A stretch of DNA of 14,885 nucleotides from Pseudopedobacter sp040392825 (lineage in GTDB: Bacteria; Bacteroidota; Bacteroidia; Sphingobacteriales; Sphingobacteriaceae), in NCBI RefSeq assembly GCF_040392825.1, contig NZ_JBEBVH010000082.1, positions 1 to 14,885 on the forward strand, given 5' to 3'. Below are positions 1 to 7,086 of this stretch, piece by piece. Position 1 is the first letter of the stretch. Each line of letters opens with the position of its first letter. The notes under the pieces were generated by a model. It had not been told where the DNA came from and made no database searches. It saw nothing but the letters and a program-made list of their open reading frames with translations. The translations under genes were made by a program, and so were the position numbers.

Positions 1-145
1 CAATAATTGCATTTATTTTGGCTTTGGTTTTTGGAGAAACACCTACTCTATTATGCAATACTCTGTCGACTGTAGCTATAGAGACATTTGCCCTTCTGGC
101 AATTTCTTTTACTCCAACCAATTCTTTTTCTTCCTTTTTCTTCAT
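1..145 (-). CDS. LacI-family transcriptional regulator, second tandem copy (partial, C-terminus beyond window edge)
   Basis: Only the first 48 codons are inside the window, read from an ATG at 145. They encode a lysine/glutamate-rich start followed by a LacI-type helix-turn-helix (GVKEIARRANVSIATVDRVL) and the start of the linker towards the hinge helix. The fragment is identical to the complete LacI regulator at 268-1329 at 44 of 48 positions; the differences are A22S, L23I, K34V and V44I. Two of them (22 and 23) lie in the recognition helix, where LacI-family members choose their operator, yet both are conservative. The gene follows its paralogue on the same strand after 122 bp and has a similar leader, so it is a recent tandem duplicate. 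A TTG directly precedes the ATG, as in the sister gene. Whether the missing sensor domain is intact cannot be seen. Confidence 0.85.
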   Translation of the reverse strand, partial: MKKKEEKELVGVKEIARRANVSIATVDRVLHNRVGVSPKTKAKINAII

Positions 146-217
146 CAATAGTCTTTTAATACCTTTTTCTGCTTATTAAGAAAATGTTAAACGCAAAATA
201 CGAAACTAAACTACATT
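1..217 (-). repeat. Direct repeat copy A: lacI 5' region plus leader
   Basis: This stretch (48 codons plus about 72 bp of leader) aligns with 1186-1398. Identity is high in the coding part and continues upstream of the start codon, through shared blocks such as AAGAAAATGT and GAAACTAAA on the plus strand, before fading near 217. The duplication therefore carried the upstream region with the gene. The left boundary is cut by the window. Confidence 0.8.
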
Positions 218-220
218 AAT

Positions 221-243
221 AAAATAAGTTATCTACTTATTTT
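221..243. terminator. AT-rich inverted repeat between the two lacI genes, possible weak terminator
   Basis: The arms AAAATAAGT (221-229) and ACTTATTTT (235-243) are perfect complements around a 5-nt loop (TATCT). Read on either strand, the hairpin has an A-tract before it and a T-tract within and after its 3' arm, like a bidirectional intrinsic terminator. The stem has only two G-C pairs, so termination would be weak. It lies just beyond the end of the duplicated leader and could instead be a protein-binding dyad. Confidence 0.3.
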
Positions 244-267
244 TATAAACGCAGAGAGAGACGAGAA

Positions 268-1329
268 TTAGTTAGTATAAAACTGGTAATTTTCTTTGGT
301 AACAATGTCTATTGGCATATGATGTACTTCTTTAACTTTTGTTTTATGAACACAATGCTGATAAAGAGCCATTACACCTCTATAACCTTGTTCTATTGGT
401 TTTTGACAGATTAAGAAATCGATAATTCCATTCTTTAGATATTCTACATTTTTCTGAAGAAACTCGAAACCCACTAACTTGACATTCTCTATTTTATGTT
501 TCTTAAAAAATTCAGCCACATAAAAAACCCTTGAATTAGCTACAAATACCAAATCAATTTTATTGCCATTAAGTGCCTTTTTCAGCTCCCTACTTACCGC
601 CTGATAGCCGGTGTCTTTAATATCTAATCTCTGGATATTATTTAACTTTTTGTGCTTATTATAATACTCTTTAAAACCCTGCTCTTTTCTTAAAAAGTGT
701 CGGTGATTAACTATTTCCGATATATTTACTATTAAAATACTGTCTTCTTCACCTATTAAATATCCACATAAATGTGCTGCCAATGCACCTGCATGATACA
801 GATCCGGACCAATATAACATAAACTTGAAGTATCTGGTAAATCGGAGTTAATAAATACACATGGAGTTTTAGTTTCGGCACATTCTTTAACAAAAGATGC
901 GGATTCTTCTATAAACATAGGAGCCAATAAAACACCATGGTACTTTGATTGTGTAATTTTCTTTGATTCTTTTAAAAATGATTTTTTGTCATTTTGATCA
1001 AAAAAGAATTTGTCAATTTTTATTCCATAAGTTTCAATTTCCGACTCTGCCTGCTTCACCCCTTCCAAAGGTGCTTCCCAGTAGTTGGTCTCTTCAGATA
1101 CAGATGGAATTAAAACAGCAAATTTTAATACCTCTTTCGATGCTAACCTACGGGCTAGAATATTTGGTTTGTAATTTAGCTCCTCTATAATTGCATTAAC
1201 CTTGGCTTTCGTTTTTGGAGAAACACCTTTTCTATTGTGCAAAACCCTATCAACGGTAGCGAGAGCAACATTTGCCCTTCGGGCAATTTCCTTTACTCCA
1301 ACCAATTCTTTTTCTTCCTTTTTCTTCAT
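268..1329 (-). CDS. LacI-family transcriptional regulator with periplasmic-binding-protein-like sensor domain
   Basis: A full-length, 353-residue LacI/GalR-type regulator. Residues about 10-33 form the helix-turn-helix (GVKEIARRANVALATVDRVL). A hinge-helix motif follows near residues 55-66 (PNILARRLASKE), whose Leu is the type that wedges into a central CpG of LacI-family operators. The rest is a type I periplasmic-binding-like effector domain starting at about LKFAVLIPSV. The Asp in TVDRVL replaces the more usual Ser. The gene lies 85 bp downstream of the nagB-like gene and probably controls this sugar locus; a palindromic candidate operator sits on the nagA promoter at 3376-3395. A TTG at 1332 could extend it by one residue, but the adjacent ATG at 1329 is preferred because both copies keep it. 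The effector cannot be named; an amino-sugar phosphate or lyase product would fit the context. Confidence 0.93.
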   Translation of the reverse strand: MKKKEEKELVGVKEIARRANVALATVDRVLHNRKGVSPKTKAKVNAIIEELNYKPNILARRLASKEVLKFAVLIPSVSEETNYWEAPLEGVKQAESEIETYGIKIDKFFFDQNDKKSFLKESKKITQSKYHGVLLAPMFIEESASFVKECAETKTPCVFINSDLPDTSSLCYIGPDLYHAGALAAHLCGYLIGEEDSILIVNISEIVNHRHFLRKEQGFKEYYNKHKKLNNIQRLDIKDTGYQAVSRELKKALNGNKIDLVFVANSRVFYVAEFFKKHKIENVKLVGFEFLQKNVEYLKNGIIDFLICQKPIEQGYRGVMALYQHCVHKTKVKEVHHMPIDIVTKENYQFYTN

Positions 1330-1398
1330 CAATAATCTTTTTAATACTTACTGCTTTCTAAGAAAATGTCAATACAAAATAAGAAACTAAATTACATA
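1186..1398 (-). repeat. Direct repeat copy B: lacI 5' region plus leader
   Basis: Partner of copy A at 1-217. The coding part differs at four codon-level substitutions in 48 residues. The roughly 70 bp before the ATG is recognisably the same sequence with small indels. Conservation of the non-coding part suggests either recency or a shared regulatory site, such as a promoter or autoregulatory operator. Confidence 0.8.
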
Positions 1399-1417
1399 AT
1401 AAATCTTGTATTTAATA

Positions 1418-2179
1418 TTACAGATTCAAAAGTGAAGAACTATCTTCATCTATAAATAAAATAGCGTCTTTATGAGATCTAAGTATAGTTGATGGATATA
1501 TTTGTTTTATTTCTTCTGTTAAAGTTAGCTTAACAGCATTTGCTTTAGTTTTTCCGGGAACCATACAAAATATTTTCTCACCTTTTATTAAAGCAGGTAC
1601 AGTTAAGGTAAGCGCATATTCTGGTACTTTTTCAATTTTAACGAAACATCCATCATTAACTTGTTGTGTCCTACATGCCTCGTCTAAATCTACTACTTTT
1701 ACTAACTTGGAGTCCTTGAAATCTGCTACGTGAGGATCATTAAAAGCGATATGCGTATTTTCTCCTATCCCCATACAAACAATATGTGGCGGGAATTGCA
1801 TTAATAAATCTTCATACCGTTTACATTCCTCTTGTAGATCTTTCGCCTGCCCATTAATATAGTTTACGGTCTTAAACCTAACCTTTGAAAAAATCTTATC
1901 TTTCAAAAAATTGCCGAATCCTTGTGGAGCATCTTCTTCCAATCCCACATATTCGTCCATATGGAATGCATTTATTCTCGTCCAATCTACATCTTTTTGT
2001 ACTATATGTTCAAAAAAATCATTTTGGGATGGAGCAGCAGCAAAAATCATATTGATATAATCTTCTGTCTTTAGCAACTCATTTATTGCATTTGCTACAT
2101 GTTCGGCAGCATCTTTCCCTAAATCTTCTCTGGTCTTAAATACTCTGACTTTTAATAAGTCTTTCTGCAAAGTCTTCAT
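1418..2179 (-). CDS. nagB: NagB-family glucosamine/galactosamine-6-phosphate deaminase-like protein
   Basis: A 253-residue cytoplasmic protein of the NagB/6-phosphogluconolactonase fold, close to the usual length of about 260. Family members convert an amino-sugar 6-phosphate to a ketose phosphate plus ammonia. The MDEYVGL motif, whose Asp is the proton-transfer residue, is present near residues 74-80. The second active-site motif reads GIGENTHIAFNDP: His143 is kept, but Asn141 stands where E. coli NagB has Asp141, Thr142 replaces Gly, and Asp148 replaces Glu148. This may be a subfamily with a different substrate or mechanism. The start at 2179 overlaps the end of nagA by 44 bp. It is supported because the conserved fold begins at about residue 11 and the next Met is residue 44. 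Translational coupling to nagA is likely. Assignment to the family is firm; the exact substrate is not. Confidence 0.85.
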   Translation of the reverse strand: MKTLQKDLLKVRVFKTREDLGKDAAEHVANAINELLKTEDYINMIFAAAPSQNDFFEHIVQKDVDWTRINAFHMDEYVGLEEDAPQGFGNFLKDKIFSKVRFKTVNYINGQAKDLQEECKRYEDLLMQFPPHIVCMGIGENTHIAFNDPHVADFKDSKLVKVVDLDEACRTQQVNDGCFVKIEKVPEYALTLTVPALIKGEKIFCMVPGKTKANAVKLTLTEEIKQIYPSTILRSHKDAILFIDEDSSSLLNL

Positions 2180-3359
2180 TCTGATAAATTGATTTTCCTT
2201 CTATAATCGTATTGATAATATTAATGTCTTCATCGAATATAACGATGTCTGCATCTTTGCCTATGGTTATACTTCCTTTTTTATCTCCTAAACCTATTAT
2301 TCTAGCTGGTGTAGAGGTTATCATTTGTATAGTTTCCAATAAACCTATTCCTGCATCTTTATGTATTGTTCTAACTAATCTATCCGCAGTCGCAACACTA
2401 CCGGCAAAAGCTGTTCTATCCGGCAATTTAGCAACTCCATCTTCTATAATCACTTTAACACCATCTTTTAAATCACCTAAAATACTTTCTCCCTCACCCA
2501 TACCTGCGCCTCTCATTGCATCGGTAATTAGAGCAGTTCTAGAAGGGCCTTTTATCTTATAAATAAGTTGAAGTAAAGGCACAGGCAGATGAACACCATC
2601 TGCAATAATCTCTACGTCCAGTTCGTCTATTAAATATCCGCTTTCTACTACTCCTGCATACCTGTAAGCATTTCTTCTGGTCACACCAGACATTGCAGAA
2701 TAAAAATGTGTCAATAAAGTATAACCATTTTCAAAAGCTTCCTGTACTTCTTCGTATATTGCGTCTGTATGTGCTATAGCCGGTAATACTCCTACTGATT
2801 TCAAATAACGAGCAAATTCCATGGCTCCATCAAGTTCCGGAGCAGCACTCCATCTACTGATTAGATGAGCCCATTGAAGAATTTCTTTATATTCATTAGG
2901 ATCAGGCTTTCTGATATACCTTGGATCTTGCGCTCCCCTTTGCTCCATAGAAAAATAAGGTCCTTCTATATGCATTCCCAGGAACCTGGCACCATGGGTA
3001 TTTATTTTATTAGCTTCTTCATATGCATGCAGGGTCTTAATTAAGTCTTCTTTCAGGCTGGTTAACGTGGTTGGACACATTGCTGTAGTACCGTGTTTTG
3101 CATGTAGTTCTGCTATATTAAGAAACGCCTCAACAGAGCGGTCCATAAAATCATAACCTCCTCCTCCGTGAACATGCAGGTCTATAAATCCTGGTGAAAC
3201 ATAATTTCCTTGTGCATCTATAACTTCTGCCCCTGGCGCATCTATATAAGACTGGCTCACTTCTACTATCTTTCCACTCTCTATCAACACACTTCCTCCT
3301 TTAATTATTTTATACGGGGTAAGGATATCTCCGTTTACTATTTTCAGTTTATTTTCCAT
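2136..3359 (-). CDS. nagA: N-acetylglucosamine-6-phosphate deacetylase (NagA family)
   Basis: A 407-residue amidohydrolase that should remove the acetyl group from an N-acetylhexosamine 6-phosphate in the cytoplasm, feeding the NagB-like enzyme encoded next. Visible features are PGFIDLHVHG (His62, His64), a GMHIEGPYF motif with the metal ligand Glu132, AIAHTDA (His197), THFYSAM (His218), IADGVHLP (His257) and LITDAM with catalytic Asp280. The HxH pair suggests a metal site more like Gram-positive or mycobacterial NagA than E. coli NagA, which lacks it. The segment after SAMSG reads VTRRNAYRYAG instead of the usual HHREPG-like substrate loop, so the hexosamine may not be GlcNAc. The gene is first behind the promoter at 3391-3421, with a candidate LacI operator on that promoter. 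No sugar kinase or phosphotransferase system is visible in the window to make its phosphorylated substrate. Confidence 0.9.
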   Translation of the reverse strand: MENKLKIVNGDILTPYKIIKGGSVLIESGKIVEVSQSYIDAPGAEVIDAQGNYVSPGFIDLHVHGGGGYDFMDRSVEAFLNIAELHAKHGTTAMCPTTLTSLKEDLIKTLHAYEEANKINTHGARFLGMHIEGPYFSMEQRGAQDPRYIRKPDPNEYKEILQWAHLISRWSAAPELDGAMEFARYLKSVGVLPAIAHTDAIYEEVQEAFENGYTLLTHFYSAMSGVTRRNAYRYAGVVESGYLIDELDVEIIADGVHLPVPLLQLIYKIKGPSRTALITDAMRGAGMGEGESILGDLKDGVKVIIEDGVAKLPDRTAFAGSVATADRLVRTIHKDAGIGLLETIQMITSTPARIIGLGDKKGSITIGKDADIVIFDEDINIINTIIEGKSIYQNEDFAERLIKSQSI

Positions 3360-3375
3360 TTAGTACCTACAATTT

Positions 3376-3395
3376 TTTCGTGTACGTACACGAAA
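3376..3395. promoter_or_regulatory. Perfect 20-bp palindrome, candidate LacI-family operator
   Basis: TTTCGTGTACGTACACGAAA reads identically on both strands, with the symmetry axis between 3385 and 3386 in a central CpG. LacI-family operators are typically even-length dyads with a central CG, and the adjacent regulator has the matching hinge helix. The site ends 16 bp before the nagA start codon. It overlaps the predicted -7 box and transcription start, a position that would block RNA polymerase when occupied. The window's LacI proteins are the likely binders; that is inference. Confidence 0.7.
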
Positions 3396-3421
3396 TTATA
3401 TATATTTTATAAAATTTCAAA
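3391..3421 (-). promoter_or_regulatory. Predicted Bacteroidetes-type promoter of nagA-nagB
   Basis: On the minus strand there is a -33 TTTG at 3421-3418, a 19-bp spacer, and a -7 box TAATTTCG at 3398-3391. The -7 box matches the Bacteroidetes consensus TAnnTTTG with one mismatch, and the spacing is the expected one. Transcription would start near 3384-3386, the centre of the palindromic operator, giving a leader of about 25 nt. The -7 box shares its last five bases with the operator. Confidence 0.55.
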
Positions 3422-3442
3422 ACAAATGCATCAATTTGTTTT
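3419..3442. promoter_or_regulatory. Second dyad upstream of nagA, overlapping the -33 box
   Basis: Two perfect 9-bp arms, AAAACAAAT (3419-3427) and ATTTGTTTT (3434-3442), flank a 6-nt centre. The dyad overlaps the predicted -33 element. It could bind another regulator, or fold in the transcript arriving from the upstream esterase gene as an AT-rich terminator. The rest of the 214-bp intergenic region (3360-3573) is AT-rich and shows no gene. Confidence 0.3.
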
Positions 3443-3573
3443 AACTGATCATTTAAATAAGCAATTATGTAAAGGAAAAGTTCATAATTAGTAATAAATC
3501 AATTTAATCATATTAAAACAATAATTGAAAATACAATAAAATTAACAGATTTTTTATACCTCAATCAGAGCTC

Positions 3574-4716
3574 TTATTTCAGAAAATATTCAAAGAAATC
3601 ATAAGCTATACCATTCGAATAATCATTAGGTTCGTGTAACGTTCTATTTTGCATAGCAACTCTGTTTTCCAAACCTAACAATCTATTTATTTTCGTAATA
3701 TGATTAAGTGCTGTCCAGCGAACTGGTTGGTCTGAGGCTCCTCCCGAAACTAAAAATGGACGTGGAGCCATTAGTGCCATAATCTCTTGTAAATCGTATC
3801 CTTCTTTAAGTAATTTAGGATAAAGCCCTTTGGCTCCTTCTATATCGCCTTTTTTACGCCAAACGTTTTCCCATGGTGTTGGATAATACCCCAGATACCA
3901 GGGCTCCCAATAGTTCACCAGACTACCTTTATCTTCATCAAATACTACACCAGGATCTGACCAGACTGCACACGCAAATTTATCAAATAAACAAGACCCA
4001 AACATAGCCCACTTCCCACCAAAAGAATGTCCCATTATTCCTATTCTTTTATTGTCTACGTAAGATAAATTAGACAATAAATACCAGGAATTTGCTGCTG
4101 CATAAGCTAACATAGACAATGGTTGGACTTTCGCGTTTTCTCTGGAAGGATAATAAATAGAGTATGTGCGGTCTTTAGAGGCCTGTGTGGTACCAATAGA
4201 CAACGTTACAAAGCCTCTTTTAACCAACTGCAGGGCAAAATCCCGATTGGGTTTTCCTTCTCCTATAGCAGTTTTGGGTTCATAAAAAGTTGTAACTACC
4301 GCTGGGTACTTCTTTTTATTTAATTTTGGTACTAAAAGATAGGCTTCTGTCTCTTCTGTTGGCGCCCATTTATAACTAATTCTGTATTGTGTATACCCAT
4401 CTTTTTGCTGAGTTTCCAACACTTTCATCTTTTGTTTTTCGATTAGGGCCGGCCAGTTTCCCATCATGTCATTCCACTTGGTATAGATTTCATTTCTGCG
4501 TTTTTGCCAGTCTTTCTTGGTTAATACTGTGTCACCATTATAAAACTTCAACGGAGATTTATAACTACCATATTGCCCTGCAAATTCCGAAGGAGCAGAA
4601 AAATAAGGACCTATTCTTTTCCATAACTCTTGTTTATTAACAGCGTTTTCTTGAGAATGTACTGCAAAAGAAATTGCAGAAATCATTAAAAAAATGATAC
4701 AAACTTTATTTTTCAT
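3574..4716 (-). CDS. Secreted alpha/beta-hydrolase, putative carbohydrate esterase
   Basis: A 380-residue protein with a Sec signal peptide (hydrophobic stretch in residues 1-20, likely cleavage before QEN). The mature part has an alpha/beta-hydrolase fold. The nucleophile elbow is GHSFGG with Ser231; the likely acid is Asp329 in GGASDQPVRW, and the His is His361 in TLHEPNDY. The spacing fits a Ser-Asp-His triad. The sequence resembles dienelactone-hydrolase/acetyl-esterase-like proteins of polysaccharide loci; it lacks the GCSRNG elbow of glucuronoyl esterases (CE15). It is the last gene of the upstream block, 28 bp after the beta-helix gene. A role in removing acetyl or other ester groups from a glycan in the periplasm is inferred from context. 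The specific CE family is not clear. Confidence 0.75.
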   Translation of the reverse strand: MKNKVCIIFLMISAISFAVHSQENAVNKQELWKRIGPYFSAPSEFAGQYGSYKSPLKFYNGDTVLTKKDWQKRRNEIYTKWNDMMGNWPALIEKQKMKVLETQQKDGYTQYRISYKWAPTEETEAYLLVPKLNKKKYPAVVTTFYEPKTAIGEGKPNRDFALQLVKRGFVTLSIGTTQASKDRTYSIYYPSRENAKVQPLSMLAYAAANSWYLLSNLSYVDNKRIGIMGHSFGGKWAMFGSCLFDKFACAVWSDPGVVFDEDKGSLVNYWEPWYLGYYPTPWENVWRKKGDIEGAKGLYPKLLKEGYDLQEIMALMAPRPFLVSGGASDQPVRWTALNHITKINRLLGLENRVAMQNRTLHEPNDYSNGIAYDFFEYFLK

Positions 4717-4744
4717 ATATACCCAATCAATATTATTTATTAGA

Positions 4745-7075
4745 TTAATTTTCTAAATCGGAGTGCGATTTTAGCATTGATATAAATTTTGGACTAAGAC
4801 TACTTCCTTGTGATTTAAGGAAGCTCAATATATCTTTTCCCAACATGGTATTTGAGTGATTAAATCTCAATTTTTCGTTTATCTTGATAAAATCATAACT
4901 TTTTAATGAGGATGGTACAAACTTACCGGTTATCTTAGGAGAATGAACAGTACAGTTGGAAAAAACAGTTGCTAATGTAGTGTCTAGTTCTAAAGCTATT
5001 TCTTCCTCAGAAGTAACTTCTGGTAAAATTTTACATTCGGATAGGTAAATCTCTCCCTTCATTATTCCTAATTGCTTACTTTTAAACGCAGATAGATTTG
5101 AATTTCTAATTATCACTTTAGCAGGCAAGCCAGAAATATCCATTTTTATTGACGGACAGTTCACTATTTCAATTTGCAGATACAGAGAATGATTATCCTT
5201 TATATCCTTTGTGCCATTTTTAACCAGGATATGGTTATTTTTTTCTTCTGCTTTTAATCCTGAAAAATCTTCTAAGCTAACATTATCAATAAGTATTTTA
5301 CTGTTAGGTTTCAATTCAACACCATCATAACTTCCTTTTGCATCTACATAATATCCTTTCGGATTATAAAGTGTTACTATACGAACACCTTTGTTTTCGC
5401 CATGAACAATAACATTTCTGAATTGAACATTTTTGGGGAATTTGATTCTTTCTCCATGTTTCATTTCTGAAAAACCGCTCAGACTCATTAAATAAAGTGG
5501 TCCTTTAGATTTATTATTCTCACAATCGATCACCAGATTCTCTATCGAAATTGTTCTACCGAAAACAATCGGATATTTATAATCAAAATCTGCAGGATTG
5601 AAATCCAGAATGTTATTATAAGCACTTTCTGCCGGAATAAATTTACAATTGGATATTTTGATATCTCCATCCCACTTAGATCCGAAATCTCTTCTGAAAT
5701 TTATAAAAGAACGATTTTCGCAAGTGGTATTCTGAATAATAAGATCTCCTCCTCCGGTAATAGAAATTCCTCTATAACCAATTCTCGAATTTAATATGGA
5801 CAGATTCCAACAATGAAAGTGAACGTCGACCCTGTTTAAATGACAACCATCTATTTTAAAGTTCTTGTTCATATTAGTCCCAAAAACTCCCCAATGTATC
5901 GAGCTGCCTTCAGCAGTAACATTTCTAAACGTTGCATTTAACATTCTTCCACCCGATATCCCATAAGTACCTGCGGGAACATCATTTGCTGTTCCTTCCC
6001 GATCCTGTTCATACGGAATAAGACGGATATTTTCTAATTTGACATCGTAAACTTTGCTAAAATTATAAAATCCTGTTCTCGCGTTTGGTGCAGTATCTTT
6101 CTTTCCGTCTTCTAATCTAATTACCTGGTTGCTTATTAACGTTCTTGACCTTACAATTCCAAAACCATTTTTTGTATACCCTTTTCCGTGGCTATTACCC
6201 GAAAGATAAAAACATCCTCCATTTACAGTAAGATAAGTATCATCTACAGGAATTATTTCGATTGTAGTGAAGTCTTTAAAAATATATGCTACTTCTCCTA
6301 AAACTTTTCCGTGTTCTTCAATATATACAAATTCCTGCTTAGCCCAGGATTGTCCGGTAAATCTTTCTCCGGACCTGAATCCTACCTTATCATTAACATC
6401 TTCTATATAAATCAAGTGCCCGGAAAAAGGAGAAAACTCTTCTACAACACTTACTCCCGGTTTAAACTTATTCACAATATTTGCTTTTTCCTGAGCAGAA
6501 AAAGCCTTTTTCACCTTTTGCTTTTTACTCGCTATAACGAACTTGTTTGCCTTTGGTGTATTAAACTGTTCATCTATGTGAAAAATAGAATTTCCCCATT
6601 CTACATTATTATTGATTTGTATAGAATTAGTTTCTTTTAACCAAAACTCACCTGTATAATTAAATACAGGAAGATTTTGACCATTGGCATATCGATGTGC
6701 TTTTTTGATCTCTATCCCGTCATCATGTACTCCATCAGATACGGTACCAAACATTTTGTAATTAACTGCAGACACATTAATTAATAAAGCGAATAAACCA
6801 TTTTGAAGCGCTATACCTGCTTCATACTGATCCTGTTTATCAGAAATTAAATATTCTGCATGTCCACCATCGTTAGGCTGATGGTACCCTAACGTTTTAA
6901 CGATATCTCCCTCCTTCAATTTCTTCTCAGAAACTAAAGCATTGATATTTGGGAAGAATTTTATCGTACCAACTGCTATATCCCCTTTTTTTGAAGCGTA
7001 GGACGAATGAGCTATACCTCCTGCTGTTAAAACAGTTACTCCAAGAGTTTTTAATATATTTCTTCTAGTGGACAT
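4745..7075 (-). CDS. Tat-exported right-handed beta-helix protein (pectate-lyase-3-like domain), putative glycan-active enzyme
   Basis: A 776-residue protein. The N-terminus carries a twin-arginine motif (TRRNILK, residues 3-9) followed by a short hydrophobic core, predicting Tat export. Residues about 55-80 (GDIVKTLGYHQPNDGG) resemble the N-terminal segment of tailspike-like and pectate-lyase-like beta-helix proteins. Residues about 108-145 contain the GTVSDGVHDDG pattern typical of the Pectate_lyase_3/GH28-like domain. From about 330 to 640 there are repeated short segments rich in I/V and N (for example IDGCHLNRVDVHF, FRNVTAEGSS), consistent with coils of a right-handed parallel beta-helix. 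No catalytic residues can be assigned. It sits directly between the PL6 lyase gene (11 bp) and an esterase gene (28 bp), so activity on the same glycan is likely. It could be a lyase, a glycoside hydrolase or an epimerase-like enzyme. Confidence 0.75.
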   Translation of the reverse strand: MSTRRNILKTLGVTVLTAGGIAHSSYASKKGDIAVGTIKFFPNINALVSEKKLKEGDIVKTLGYHQPNDGGHAEYLISDKQDQYEAGIALQNGLFALLINVSAVNYKMFGTVSDGVHDDGIEIKKAHRYANGQNLPVFNYTGEFWLKETNSIQINNNVEWGNSIFHIDEQFNTPKANKFVIASKKQKVKKAFSAQEKANIVNKFKPGVSVVEEFSPFSGHLIYIEDVNDKVGFRSGERFTGQSWAKQEFVYIEEHGKVLGEVAYIFKDFTTIEIIPVDDTYLTVNGGCFYLSGNSHGKGYTKNGFGIVRSRTLISNQVIRLEDGKKDTAPNARTGFYNFSKVYDVKLENIRLIPYEQDREGTANDVPAGTYGISGGRMLNATFRNVTAEGSSIHWGVFGTNMNKNFKIDGCHLNRVDVHFHCWNLSILNSRIGYRGISITGGGDLIIQNTTCENRSFINFRRDFGSKWDGDIKISNCKFIPAESAYNNILDFNPADFDYKYPIVFGRTISIENLVIDCENNKSKGPLYLMSLSGFSEMKHGERIKFPKNVQFRNVIVHGENKGVRIVTLYNPKGYYVDAKGSYDGVELKPNSKILIDNVSLEDFSGLKAEEKNNHILVKNGTKDIKDNHSLYLQIEIVNCPSIKMDISGLPAKVIIRNSNLSAFKSKQLGIMKGEIYLSECKILPEVTSEEEIALELDTTLATVFSNCTVHSPKITGKFVPSSLKSYDFIKINEKLRFNHSNTMLGKDILSFLKSQGSSLSPKFISMLKSHSDLEN

Positions 7076-7086
7076 ATATTTTAAGA

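Noticed and set aside
963..1390. Plus-strand open frames opposite the lacI gene
   Set aside because: They lie antisense to a well-supported regulator, show no recognisable domain, and look like shadow frames of a conserved coding sequence.
3210..3491. Plus-strand 93-codon frame covering the nagA promoter region
   Set aside because: It overlaps the nagA 5' end, the promoter and the operator, has no ribosome-binding site or domain, and its composition is that of AT-rich intergenic DNA.
3562..3580. Short palindrome AGAGCTCT at the end of the esterase gene as a terminator
   Set aside because: Eight bases without a T-run on the minus strand; too short to support termination.
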